Origin: Pseudidiomarina salinarum
GTDB taxonomy: Bacteria; Pseudomonadota; Gammaproteobacteria; Enterobacterales; Alteromonadaceae
Assembly (NCBI RefSeq): GCF_000753715.1
Contig: NZ_JPER01000006.1
Coordinates: forward strand, 1 to 64,000
DNA length: 64,000 nucleotides
Reading direction: 5' to 3'
The translations under genes were made by a program, and so were the position numbers. This document shows positions 17,121 through 25,881 of this stretch, in pieces. Under the pieces are notes generated by a model that made no database searches, was not told the DNA's origin, and worked only from the letters and a program-made list of their open reading frames with translations. The number at the start of each line of letters is the position of its first letter. The stretch's first letter is position 1.

Positions 17121-17861
17121 ATGCAGCCAGTAAATGTCATTTGTATCAAATGGGGAACCAAGTACGGTTCCGATTACGTTAATACACTCTATTCTATGGT
17201 CAGCCGTAATTTATCCCGGCCATTTCGCTTTGTCTGTCTGAGCGATGATCCCGAAGGTATCCGGGATGAAGTCGAAGTCAAACCTATTCCTGAGATCGGT
17301 TTTGAGGACTTTGATAAGCGTAAAGCCTGGACCTTCGCCCATGGGTGGCTGAAACTAACTTGTTTTGCCAAGCCGCTTTATGATCTTGAAGGGCAGACCT
17401 TGTTCCTCGATTTGGATATTGTGATTGTCGACAGCCTGGACGAGTTCTTTGAGCCGGACGGCGATTTCATGGTGATCAAAGAATGGGATAAATCCGATGC
17501 GACGGGTAATACCTCGGTTTTTCGTTATGAAATCGGTGCCCACGTTGATGCGCTTGAACACCTGAAGAAAGATCCTGTCGGCGCCCGTAAAGATGTGCGT
17601 AATGAACAGGAATATATTACCCAGTTTGTCGCTCGCCAGGGCAAATTGAAATACTGGCCGGCGGAGTGGTGCCGTAGCTTTAAACGCCATTGTTTGCGCC
17701 CGTTTCCGCTCAGTTTCTTTCAGCAACCCCGGATTCCTGAAGGCGCTAAGGTCATTATCTTCCATGGCAGACCGCATCCGGATGACGCCGTCGCCGGACG
17801 CAGTGGTAAGTGGTATCGCAAAGTTTTGCCAACTACCTGGATCAAAGAATACTGGCGTTAA
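17121..17861 (+). CDS. Putative glycosyltransferase with a DLD motif
   Basis: A 246-residue cytosolic protein that I cannot name. It starts MQPVNVICIKWGTKYGSDYVN, has RFVCLSDDPEGI, and contains LFLDLDIVIVDSLDEFF, a DXD-type metal and nucleotide-sugar site seen in GT-A glycosyltransferases such as family GT8. KVIIFHGRPHPDDA near the C terminus also resembles the His-containing end of those enzymes. The ATG at 17121 is preferred over 17076 because GGGGA lies upstream and the core begins right after it. It ends 6 bases before waaA, suggesting a role in lipopolysaccharide core or another surface glycan; this is inference from position. Confidence 0.75.
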   Translation: MQPVNVICIKWGTKYGSDYVNTLYSMVSRNLSRPFRFVCLSDDPEGIRDEVEVKPIPEIGFEDFDKRKAWTFAHGWLKLTCFAKPLYDLEGQTLFLDLDIVIVDSLDEFFEPDGDFMVIKEWDKSDATGNTSVFRYEIGAHVDALEHLKKDPVGARKDVRNEQEYITQFVARQGKLKYWPAEWCRSFKRHCLRPFPLSFFQQPRIPEGAKVIIFHGRPHPDDAVAGRSGKWYRKVLPTTWIKEYWR

Positions 17862-17867
17862 GCCGTC

Positions 17868-19898
17868 ATGACCTTTAGTTACCGCCTGCTTATCCGGTTA
17901 CTGCTACCGCTGGTATTTGTTTACCTGTGGCTGCGTGGGCGCAAAGCGCCGGCTTACCGGCAGCGCTGGCGCGAGCGACTGGCATTGCAGCCGGTGCCAC
18001 CGACAGCGCGCGACGGATTAGTTGTTCACTGTGTATCCGTAGGTGAAACTGTGGCTGCGCGGGGTTTTATTGAGGGCTTGCTGGAAGCTTACCCACAATT
18101 GCCGGTTACCCTCACTTCAATGACTCCGACTGCCGCTGATCTGGCCTATAAGTTATTCACTGATCGCGTTCACCACTATTATTTACCGCTGGATACCCCC
18201 GGAGCTATGCGCCGCTTTTTCAACAAACTGGCGCCGCGGGCGGTGTTGATTCTGGAAACCGAGCTTTGGCCCTGCCTGCTAGAAGAAGCTGACTCCCGCA
18301 ACATTCCCGTGGTGGTATTAAATGCCCGTATGTCAGATCGCTCAGCGCGATCTTATCGGAACTATGCCTGGCTGGTGGGGCCGATCTGGCCCGCGATTCG
18401 TTGGCTTGCGGCGCAGACAGATACCAGTGCCCAGCGTTTTCTCAACTTAGGTATGCAGCCAGAGCAGGTGGCGGTACGTGGTAATTTAAAGTTCGATTTT
18501 CAGTTACCTGATCAGTTGTTGTATCAGGCGCAGCTCTGGCGCGAACAACACCAGCGCCCGGTGGTGGTAGCGGCAAGTACGCATCAGGGCGAAGATGAAC
18601 AGGTTATTACTGCATTCCAGAAACTGCTGCAAAGTCATCCTGATGCGTTATTGATCCTGGTACCCCGGCACCCGGAGCGTTTTGCGGCAGTAGGGCGACT
18701 GATCGAAAGCAGTGGTTTGCAATGCGTTAGCAGAAGTTCGGGACTGCCGGTTACCAGTAGTACCGCTGTGTTGCTGGGCGACACTATGGGCGAGCTGTTA
18801 TTCTGGTACGCCGTTGCTGACGCGGCGTTCATTGGCGGTAGTTTAATTGAACGGGGCGGACATAATCCACTGGAGCCCATTGCAACCAATACGCCTGTGG
18901 TTTCTGGTCGCACAGTTTTCAACTTTCAGGAAATTTACGATCGACTTAACGCGCGGGACGCTTTGCTTTGGGCTGACAGCGCCAGCGGGCTGGCTGAACA
19001 ATGGCAGCGCTTGCTGGACGATGATGAATTACGCGCAGCCCTGGCCGCCGCGGCGCGCGATGAGTTTGCCACCGACCAGGGGGCGACCCGGCAGATGTTG
19101 GCCGATGTGAAACGCCTTATACCACCCCCCGCAGCCGAGGTGAGGACGCTGAAAATGATAACTGTTAAAAATCCCGATAACGACAGCGAGATCTGGTTTG
19201 ATGCGAAGCAGGTTCCGGATCTGACGGATGCCTTCTTCAGCCCGGAATACTGGCGCGCGGCAAATAAAATTAAGGGATCAGCAACAGGCAGAAGCACCGC
19301 CTGGTTTATTGATGATGGGCGGCACGGATTGTTGCTCCGGCATTATTACCGCGGCGGCATGGTCGGTAAACTCAATAAAGACCGTTTTAAGCGTGAAGCC
19401 GTTGCCCACAGCCGGGCAATGGCTGAATTTAGCCTCTTGCTGCAGTTAAGAGAGCTTGATTTAGCGGTACCCCGGCCGGTCGCAGCCCGATACCAAAAAG
19501 CGCCGCTGTGGGGCTATCGCGCCGATATATTGGTTGAGACCATCCCTGATGCAAAAGATGTTTTTCATTTACTGCAGGCGCGTCAACTGACGACTGAAGA
19601 GTGGCAAATTCTCGGGCGGGAGATCCGCAAGATGCATGAACTCGGCGTCTATCATTCTGATCTCAACTGCCACAACCTGATGCTTGATGTTCAGGGTAAG
19701 GCCTGGTTGGTGGATTTTGATAAATGCGGTTTCAGAAGTCCGGGGGAGTGGCGTCAGGCAAACCTGGATCGCCTGTTGCGGTCTTTCACGAAAGAAGCCA
19801 ATAAAGCAAAAGAGGCCAGTACGGAGTTCTTCTGGCTGGAAGAACGCGACTGGCCTCTGTTAATGGCGGGATACCAGTTTAATGGATCCGCTGATTAG
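17868..19898 (+). CDS. waaA-kdkA: Kdo transferase WaaA fused in frame to Kdo kinase KdkA
   Basis: Residues 1 to about 429 form WaaA, a membrane-anchored GT-B enzyme that adds Kdo from CMP-Kdo to lipid IVA; an N-terminal membrane helix precedes the catalytic Glu60 in VSVGET, and ETELWPCLL and NARMSDRSARSY follow. Residues 430-676 form KdkA, which phosphorylates Kdo with ATP; its kinase motifs are HSDLNCHN (596-603) and WLVDFDKCGF. The two are usually separate genes. The junction contains six C residues (19125-19130). Removing one would end WaaA at TGA 19141 after 424 residues (E. coli 425), and kdkA would start at ATG 19155 behind AGGTGAGG as 247 residues. The fusion may therefore be a real frame change or a sequence error. 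It converges on proA. Confidence 0.9.
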   Translation: MTFSYRLLIRLLLPLVFVYLWLRGRKAPAYRQRWRERLALQPVPPTARDGLVVHCVSVGETVAARGFIEGLLEAYPQLPVTLTSMTPTAADLAYKLFTDRVHHYYLPLDTPGAMRRFFNKLAPRAVLILETELWPCLLEEADSRNIPVVVLNARMSDRSARSYRNYAWLVGPIWPAIRWLAAQTDTSAQRFLNLGMQPEQVAVRGNLKFDFQLPDQLLYQAQLWREQHQRPVVVAASTHQGEDEQVITAFQKLLQSHPDALLILVPRHPERFAAVGRLIESSGLQCVSRSSGLPVTSSTAVLLGDTMGELLFWYAVADAAFIGGSLIERGGHNPLEPIATNTPVVSGRTVFNFQEIYDRLNARDALLWADSASGLAEQWQRLLDDDELRAALAAAARDEFATDQGATRQMLADVKRLIPPPAAEVRTLKMITVKNPDNDSEIWFDAKQVPDLTDAFFSPEYWRAANKIKGSATGRSTAWFIDDGRHGLLLRHYYRGGMVGKLNKDRFKREAVAHSRAMAEFSLLLQLRELDLAVPRPVAARYQKAPLWGYRADILVETIPDAKDVFHLLQARQLTTEEWQILGREIRKMHELGVYHSDLNCHNLMLDVQGKAWLVDFDKCGFRSPGEWRQANLDRLLRSFTKEANKAKEASTEFFWLEERDWPLLMAGYQFNGSAD

Positions 19899-21145
19899 CG
19901 GATCTGGCCGGTACCTGTAACCACAAACTTCTCTGTAGTGAGTGCCTCTAAGCCCATTGGACCATAGGCATGCAGTTTGCTGGTAGAGATACCAATTTCT
20001 GCACCTAAGCCCAGCTGGCCGCCGTCACTAAAGCGTGAAGAGGCATTCGCCATAGTCACTGCTGAATCGACTTCACGGATAAAGCGCGCTGCGGTCAGGT
20101 TATTCTCGGTGACAATAACTTCGGTATGTCCACTACCAAAGCGATCGATGTGATCTAACGCGCCTTCAAAGTCATCGACGGTGCGCACTGCGATTTCCAG
20201 CGCCAGGTACTCTTCACCAAATTCATCGTCAGTGATGACATCGCCATTTTCAAAATACTTCGCCGAAAAGTTGTCGGCATGTACGATGACATCTTTTGCT
20301 GCCAGCTTCGCCGCCGCTTTGGGCAGGAAATCCTCAGCGATATCTTTGTGTACCAGTAACCCTTCAAGCGCGTTACAGACTCCCGTACGCTGAGTTTTAC
20401 CGTTGATCAGAATATCCAGTGCTTTGTCCTGATCAGCGTCTTTATCGACGTACAAGTGGCAGACACCTTTATAGTGCTGGATAACAGGAATTTTACTGTT
20501 ATCGCTGACAAAGTGGATCAGGCCTTCGCCGCCGCGGGGGATAACCAGATCGATATACTTATCCTGTTTCAGCAGTTGCAGCATCAGGTCGCGATCAGGA
20601 TCGGGAACCACGGTAATGACGTCTTCCGGCAAGTTGCTGTCACGCAGTGCCTGATGCAGCGCAGCTGCAATCGCTTTACTGGTTTCGATCGCTTCGCGGC
20701 CACAACGCAGGATTACCGCATTACCAGATTTAAAGCACAGGGCGCCGGCATCAGCGGTCACATTCGGACGCGCTTCATAGATCATGCAGATAACACCCAG
20801 CGGAATACGCATTTTCTCGACCACCAGGCCATTAGGGCGGATGGTAAAAGGTTTACGCTGACCGACCGGATCATCCAGTTCGATGATCTCTTCGATGGCT
20901 GTTGCCATTCCTTCGATACGCTCTGGATCAAGCTGCAGGCGATCCAGCATGGCTTCAGATAAGCCTTTTTCTTTACCGGCATCGACATCTTTTTTATTTA
21001 CCGCGAGAATATCGTCCTGCGCTTTTCGAATGGCGTCGGCCATGAGCTGCAGAACCGCGTTCTTTTCTTTCTCATCAAGCTTGGCAACAGCGCGGGCTGC
21101 TACTGCAGCGCGCTTAGAAATTTCAGTTGCTACGGAGTTACTCAT
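19895..21145 (-). CDS. proA: Gamma-glutamyl phosphate reductase ProA
   Basis: Reduces gamma-glutamyl phosphate with NADPH to glutamate semialdehyde, the second step of proline synthesis. The aldehyde-dehydrogenase fold is clear: VICMIYEARPNVTADAGALCFKSGNAVILRCG in the N-terminal half and TQRTGVCNALEGLL with the catalytic Cys. The C-terminal SRFSDGGQLGLGAEIGISTSKLHAYGPMGL is diagnostic. It is 416 residues (E. coli 417). The start overlaps the proB stop by 4 bases, which fits the channelled kinase-reductase pair. Confidence 0.97.
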   Translation of the reverse strand: MSNSVATEISKRAAVAARAVAKLDEKEKNAVLQLMADAIRKAQDDILAVNKKDVDAGKEKGLSEAMLDRLQLDPERIEGMATAIEEIIELDDPVGQRKPFTIRPNGLVVEKMRIPLGVICMIYEARPNVTADAGALCFKSGNAVILRCGREAIETSKAIAAALHQALRDSNLPEDVITVVPDPDRDLMLQLLKQDKYIDLVIPRGGEGLIHFVSDNSKIPVIQHYKGVCHLYVDKDADQDKALDILINGKTQRTGVCNALEGLLVHKDIAEDFLPKAAAKLAAKDVIVHADNFSAKYFENGDVITDDEFGEEYLALEIAVRTVDDFEGALDHIDRFGSGHTEVIVTENNLTAARFIREVDSAVTMANASSRFSDGGQLGLGAEIGISTSKLHAYGPMGLEALTTEKFVVTGTGQIR

Positions 21146-22254
21146 ACTTCCTCCAGAATCGTTAAATCGTTACTGTGGATGACTTCAGTTATCGGGCTAT
21201 AACCATATTGCTCAGCAATATGACTTACTTCCTGGCCCTTTAAGTGCATTAACTCATGTGAGCTGTACTGACATATTCCTTTGGCAATTGCTTCAGCGTC
21301 ATCGCCGCTGCGGATAACGACCGCATCGCCGCGATTGAAATCACCCTGAATATCGAGAATACCCGTGGTGATCAAAGGTTCGCCGTTTGCCAGTGAGCTG
21401 GCTGTAGCCGCATCAACAACAATTTCGCCCTGCGAAACCAATGTGTGCCGCAACCAATGTTTCTTATTGCTCATCGGGTCTTTCTGACGTTTAAACAGAG
21501 TGCCGGGGTTTTCACCGCGTAGTAGCAGTTCGAAGGTATTCCCTTTACGACCGTTGACGATGTAAGTATCAACACCGTGCGAGGTCGCTTTTTCAGCAGC
21601 CTCAATTTTTGTGCGCATACCGCCAGTGGCAATCTTGTTGGTGGTACCGCCCGCTAAAGCGAAGATTTCCTCGGTAATAGTTTCTACCACCGGAATCTTC
21701 TTAGCGTCTGGTTTAACCCGCGGGTCAGCGTCGAATAAACCATCAATGTCAGAACAAATAAACAGGGCGTCAGCGTCAACCAGGGTCGCTACCATAGCGG
21801 CCAGGTTATCGTTGTCACCGACTTTCATTTCGTCGGTAGCTAACGCATCATTTTCATTCACTATAGGTAAGATGTCGTGTTCCAACAAAGTACGCAGGGT
21901 ATTACGGATACTTACATAGCGAGCCCGATCACGAAGGTCGCCGTGGGTCATCAGCACCTGCGCGCAGGGGAAATCGAAGAAGCGGGTCCAGCTTGCCATC
22001 ATTTCATTCTGGCCGACAGCTGCCATCGCTTTTTTGACAGTAACCGGAATGGTATCACTGTCGTATTTGATATATTTACGACCTGCCGCGGCACTGCCGG
22101 AGGAAACTAAAACGATTTCCTGACCGCGTTCATGGCATTCGATAATAAATCGGGCAATTGCCAGTAAGTATTTACTGCTCGTTCCTGTCTCGTCTGGCGC
22201 TATTAACGCGCTGCCTACTTTTATCACAGCACGCTGCCAGGAAGGCATATTCAT
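21142..22254 (-). CDS. proB: Glutamate 5-kinase ProB
   Basis: Phosphorylates glutamate to the unstable gamma-glutamyl phosphate; usually feedback inhibited by proline. The amino-acid kinase domain (1 to about 260) shows VIKVGSALI, VSSGSAAAGRKYI, NENDALAT and GDNDNLAAMVA, and IATGGMRTKIEAAEKA. A PUA domain (about 275-355) follows, as in E. coli ProB. The length of 370 residues matches the family (367). The upstream 120 bases contain a long hairpin but no convincing promoter that I could identify. Confidence 0.97.
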   Translation of the reverse strand: MNMPSWQRAVIKVGSALIAPDETGTSSKYLLAIARFIIECHERGQEIVLVSSGSAAAGRKYIKYDSDTIPVTVKKAMAAVGQNEMMASWTRFFDFPCAQVLMTHGDLRDRARYVSIRNTLRTLLEHDILPIVNENDALATDEMKVGDNDNLAAMVATLVDADALFICSDIDGLFDADPRVKPDAKKIPVVETITEEIFALAGGTTNKIATGGMRTKIEAAEKATSHGVDTYIVNGRKGNTFELLLRGENPGTLFKRQKDPMSNKKHWLRHTLVSQGEIVVDAATASSLANGEPLITTGILDIQGDFNRGDAVVIRSGDDAEAIAKGICQYSSHELMHLKGQEVSHIAEQYGYSPITEVIHSNDLTILEEV

Positions 22255-22339
22255 AGGGGTTCCCTCTTGAAAAAACGAGTAGGTAGTTTAACAGATTTAG
22301 GGGGGCTTCTCTAGCCGCAGGCAATATCGGGATAGCGGG

Positions 22340-22369
22340 AACAAGCTTCGCGGCGGCGCGAAGCTTGTT
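22340..22369. repeat. 13-bp perfect hairpin between yggX and proB
   Basis: AACAAGCTTCGCG and its exact complement flank a GCGG loop. It sits 6 bases beyond the yggX stop. No U-tract follows on the minus strand, so it is either a weak terminator or an mRNA 3'-end stabiliser separating mutY-yggX from proBA. Confidence 0.65.
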
Positions 22370-22375
22370 TCAAAC

Positions 22376-22648
22376 TTACTTCGCGGGTGGTGTATAGCCC
22401 TCGATGTCGACATCTTTGCCTTCGAACAGGAACTCGCGCATGTGTTTTTCAAGCAATTCCCGTGACTTAGGATCCATCAGGTTGAGGCGTTTCTCATTAA
22501 TCAGCATGGTCTGTTTTTTCTGCCATTCAGCCCAGGCTTCTTTAGAAATATTGGCAAAAATTTCCTCGCCGAGTTCCCCCGGGTAAAGCTGAAAATCCAG
22601 GCCTTCAGCCTCTTTTTTTAGACGTTGGCAATATACGGTACGGCTCAT
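22376..22648 (-). CDS. yggX: Probable Fe(2+)-trafficking protein YggX
   Basis: A small cytosolic protein (90 residues, the usual length) linked to protection of iron-sulfur clusters against oxidative damage. It begins [27 protein letters not shown] with the conserved Cys7 and ends in a short acidic tail before YTPPAK. It lies 32 bases after mutY, the standard gammaproteobacterial arrangement; MutY itself carries a 4Fe-4S cluster. Confidence 0.95.
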   Translation of the reverse strand: MSRTVYCQRLKKEAEGLDFQLYPGELGEEIFANISKEAWAEWQKKQTMLINEKRLNLMDPKSRELLEKHMREFLFEGKDVDIEGYTPPAK

Positions 22649-22680
22649 AACAACCTCAGATTTTTAAGTGTAGATTAATT

Positions 22681-23754
22681 TTAAGTCCCGTTGGCTGCTT
22701 TTTGCAAATGTACCGTCAGGTAAGGTTGCAAATAAGTGGCTATCGGTGCGGGTAAGCCATAATTACTAAGCTGCGCGAGGGGGATCCGGCGGCAGGTTGC
22801 AGTTGCATAAGGCGCCTCTGCCTCAGAGGTGACAGCGCACCAGACTTTTGCCTGCAGCTTGTAATGTGAAAAGGTATGTTTGAATTCACCATCCAGTTTA
22901 AAGCTTTCGGCGGCGGTTTCGGTCAGTTCGGGCAGGCTCCACAGGCGCGGCCAGATACCGCCGGCGGGTCGCTGTTCAAGGAGCAGACCAGTCTCATTAA
23001 TGCTGAGTAAGAAATTGCCATGGCGCTGCGGCAGCGCGCGGCGAGCTTTTTTTAATGGCAGTTCAGCAGTTCGGCCAGTGCGGAAGGCGACACAGTTTGC
23101 CTGTAACGGACAGCGGGGGCAATCCGGTTGCCGGGGTTTACATAGGGTAGCACCCAGATCGAGCAGGCCCTGGGCATAAATCCGGTTGTCGTGGGCCGGC
23201 GTATAGTATTCCGCCAGGCGCCAGAGCAGTTTGCTGGTTGCTGATGCGGGCAAGGGCTCGGCAATGCCAAAGAGCCGGCAAAATAAGCGCGCGATATTAC
23301 CGTCCACTAAGGCGGCAGATTTATCGTAAGCAAACGCGGTAATTGCTCCGGCGGTATAAGGACCAATGCCGGGTATTTTTCTCAGTTCTGCGGGGCAGTC
23401 AGGGATCTTGCCGTTATAGCTTGCACATACTTCACGGGCAGCCCGATGCAGGTTGCGGGCACGGGAGTAATAACCGAGCCCCTGCCACAACGCCATAATT
23501 TGATCTTCACTGGCTGCTGCTAACGTAGTGACCGTCGGCAGGCTTTCCAGCCATCGCTCAAAATAGGGGATTACCGTGGCAACCTGGGTTTGTTGCAGCA
23601 TAATTTCGCTGACCAGCACGTGATAGGGATCGCGTGCAAGCTGCCAGGGCAGGTTATGCCGCCCATGCTGTTGTTGCCAGTTTTTAACAGTGGCACTTAA
23701 ATCAGAGCGGCTGATAACGTTTTCTGCATATTCAAGCGTATCGGTGGGCGTCAT
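22681..23754 (-). CDS. mutY: Adenine DNA glycosylase MutY
   Basis: Removes adenine mispaired with 8-oxoguanine. The 357-residue protein has Glu50 in SEIMLQQTQV, a helix-hairpin-helix LRKIPGIGPYTAGAI (125-139) and catalytic Asp151 in VDGNIARL. The 4Fe-4S ligands are Cys205, Cys212, Cys215 and Cys221. A C-terminal NUDIX-like domain (about 235-350) recognises 8-oxoG. The N terminus extends roughly 14 residues beyond E. coli MutY; no alternative start lies nearer. It is divergent from the ompA-like gene. Confidence 0.96.
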   Translation of the reverse strand: MTPTDTLEYAENVISRSDLSATVKNWQQQHGRHNLPWQLARDPYHVLVSEIMLQQTQVATVIPYFERWLESLPTVTTLAAASEDQIMALWQGLGYYSRARNLHRAAREVCASYNGKIPDCPAELRKIPGIGPYTAGAITAFAYDKSAALVDGNIARLFCRLFGIAEPLPASATSKLLWRLAEYYTPAHDNRIYAQGLLDLGATLCKPRQPDCPRCPLQANCVAFRTGRTAELPLKKARRALPQRHGNFLLSINETGLLLEQRPAGGIWPRLWSLPELTETAAESFKLDGEFKHTFSHYKLQAKVWCAVTSEAEAPYATATCRRIPLAQLSNYGLPAPIATYLQPYLTVHLQKAANGT

Positions 23755-23915
23755 ATGAATAATCAGTGCTTTGGTTAGGGTGAGGGAACGCTATGGCTTT
23801 GCAAAGTTAAGGTAAAGTACGGGCGAAAGCCAGTGCAACCATGAAATCTTTACAATTATGGTGTATATTAGAGCCAATGATTTTAACGGAAATGAGAACA
23901 AAAAAGGAGCATCTC

Positions 23916-24986
23916 ATGAAACGATTAACAGCATTATCAGTTGCAGTTGTTGCAGCGTGTTCTGCGATCCCGGCTATGGCCCAGGATAACACAAGCGAAG
24001 TAGGGCAATATTATTTAGGCCCGCGGATTGGTGTGTTCGGTCCTGACTCTGATCGTCGCACAATTGAAGATGGCGATATCGCGAAGTTTAAAGGCGGCCT
24101 GGGTGCTTCCTTCGCTGGTCTTGAAGGCGGCTTTCAGTTCACTCCTAAATGGGGCTATCGCGTTTACTGGGATCACCTGCGTGGTAACCTGGAAAGCGGC
24201 GGTACTTCAAGCGGCAATGTGTTCGGTATTGATGCGCTTTATAGCTTCACCGAAAACTTTTACGGCGGTTTAGGTATTAACTCTACCGAGCTTGGTAGCC
24301 AGACTAACCGCTTTGTGCGCGTTTCTGCCGGTTATAAAGAGTATATAACTGAAAACCTTGCGTTTACCGTAGAAGGTGGTGTTCAGCAAAATGACGGTGA
24401 TCTGACTGAGTTCTTGTTCCAGACTGGTTTGCGCTGGTACTTTGGTAAGCCGGCTACCTATACCACTCCGGCTCAGGAACCTGTAGCACCTCAGCCGCAG
24501 CCTGAACAGCGTCCCGTTGATAGCGATGGTGATGGCGTAATTGACAGCCGTGATAAGTGTCCTGACACCCAGGCTGGCTATAAAGTCGATGCGGATGGTT
24601 GCGTAATGTACCGTGACGAAACCATCACTAAGCGACTGATGGTTACCTTTGGCTTTGACTCAGCGAAGATTTCTGCCGGCCAGGATACTGCTATCCGCTC
24701 TACGGCGGAGTTCCTGAAAGAATATCCTCAGCTGGATGTTGTGATTGAAGGCCATACTGATGATATCGGACCGGAAAGCTACAACCTGAAGCTGTCTCAG
24801 GAACGAGCCAAAGCAGTTGGCAACACGCTGGTTAAAGACTTTGGCATTAACGAGTCACGTGTTAGCACCGTAGGCTACGGTGAAGCACAGCCGCTGGTAC
24901 CAAATACCAGTAAAGCTAACCGCGCGGACAACCGTCGCGTTGAAGCGAAAATGTCAGTAACTAAGAAGACAGCAATTAAAGACTAA
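23916..24986 (+). CDS. ompA: OmpA-family outer membrane protein
   Basis: Outer membrane beta-barrel anchored to peptidoglycan. The start at 23916 follows AAAGGAG and gives a clear signal peptide MKRLTALSVAVVAACSAIPAMA with cleavage before QDN; an upstream in-frame ATG would place charged residues ahead of it. The N-terminal eight-stranded barrel (about 25-185) is followed by a Pro/Gln-rich hinge, a calcium-binding thrombospondin type 3 repeat (DSDGDGVIDSRDKCPDT), and the OmpA C-terminal domain with EGHTDDIGPESYNLKLSQERA. The mature protein is about 334 residues. A terminator follows. Confidence 0.93.
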   Translation: MKRLTALSVAVVAACSAIPAMAQDNTSEVGQYYLGPRIGVFGPDSDRRTIEDGDIAKFKGGLGASFAGLEGGFQFTPKWGYRVYWDHLRGNLESGGTSSGNVFGIDALYSFTENFYGGLGINSTELGSQTNRFVRVSAGYKEYITENLAFTVEGGVQQNDGDLTEFLFQTGLRWYFGKPATYTTPAQEPVAPQPQPEQRPVDSDGDGVIDSRDKCPDTQAGYKVDADGCVMYRDETITKRLMVTFGFDSAKISAGQDTAIRSTAEFLKEYPQLDVVIEGHTDDIGPESYNLKLSQERAKAVGNTLVKDFGINESRVSTVGYGEAQPLVPNTSKANRADNRRVEAKMSVTKKTAIKD

Positions 24987-25025
24987 TACAGACTTTAGTT
25001 CTGCTGATTAGTTAACAGCAAAAAC

Positions 25026-25063
25026 AAAGGCGTGCCGGAACTTGCGTTCGGCGCGCCTTTTTG
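25026..25063 (+). terminator. intrinsic terminator after ompA-like gene
   Basis: A 12-base stem, AAAGGCGTGCCG with CGGCGCGCCTTT (one G-T pair), an 11-base loop and a run of five T residues. Confidence 0.88.
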
Positions 25064-25134
25064 CATAATGAGCGCGGTAAATTTATACGCGCTTTTTTAC
25101 TTTCTTCCGACCGTAACTGACCAAAGTGACCGCC

Positions 25135-25881
25135 ATGGCTGATAAACCTCAGGATCAAAACCAATCCCGACACCAGAATCTCGAACAGGCTGAGGCCAGC
25201 GGTAAATATATCCGCCGCATCCGCAGTTTTGTTAAACGTGAAGGCCGTTTGACTAAGGGGCAGGCCGGCGCACTTGAACGCAGCTGGCCGACTATGGGGC
25301 TTGAATACAGCAGCGAGCCGCTGGACCTGAAAGCAGCCTTTGGCCGACAGGCGCCAACGGTGCTGGAAATTGGGTTTGGCATGGGCAAATCACTGGTGGC
25401 GATGGCGGCCGCCGCGCCGGAGAAAAATTTCATTGGTATTGAGGTTCATCGGCCGGGTGTCGGGGCTTGTTTATTAGAGGCCGAGGCGGCCGGCGTGCAT
25501 AACCTGCGGGTTTATGAGCACGATGCGGTAGAGATTCTGCGCGATTGCATAGCCGATAACGCTTTGCATACCGTTCAGGTTTTCTTTCCGGATCCCTGGC
25601 ATAAGAAGCGTCATCACAAGCGCCGTCTGATCCAGCCCGAATTAGTTGAATTAATTCGCTCTAAGTTAGCTGTCGGCGGCGTATTGCATCTGGCCACTGA
25701 CTGGCAGAATTATGCCGAGCACATGCTTGAGGTGATGCAGGATGCTTCAGGCTGGCGCAATCTGGCAGCTGACAATGCCTATGTGCCACGGCCGGAAGAC
25801 CGCCCGCTGACTAAATTTGAACAACGTGGCGAGCGGCTTGGTCATGGTGTATGGGATTTAAAGTTCGAACGGATCAGCTAA
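25135..25881 (+). CDS. trmB: tRNA (guanine-N7-)-methyltransferase TrmB
   Basis: Uses S-adenosylmethionine to form 7-methylguanosine at position 46 of tRNA. The Rossmann motif [13 protein letters not shown] binds SAM, and [16 protein letters not shown] is the family signature for tRNA binding and catalysis. I prefer the ATG at 25135 (248 residues) over a GTG three codons upstream; neither has a strong ribosome-binding site. A polar 40-residue N-terminal extension precedes the core. It converges on hemW with a 4-base overlap. Confidence 0.95.
   Translation: MADKPQDQNQSRHQNLEQAEASGKYIRRIRSFVKREGRLTKGQAGALERSWPTMGLEYSSEPLDLKAAFGRQAPTVLEIGFGMGKSLVAMAAAAPEKNFIGIEVHRPGVGACLLEAEAAGVHNLRVYEHDAVEILRDCIADNALHTVQVFFPDPWHKKRHHKRRLIQPELVELIRSKLAVGGVLHLATDWQNYAEHMLEVMQDASGWRNLAADNAYVPRPEDRPLTKFEQRGERLGHGVWDLKFERIS

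Noticed and set aside
20456-20962. 168-codon open frame on the + strand inside proA
   Set aside because: It is antisense to proA and lacks a ribosome-binding site or family resemblance.
23841-23915. longer N terminus for the OmpA-family protein
   Set aside because: The upstream part would precede the signal peptide, while a strong AAAGGAG site sits just before the inner ATG.
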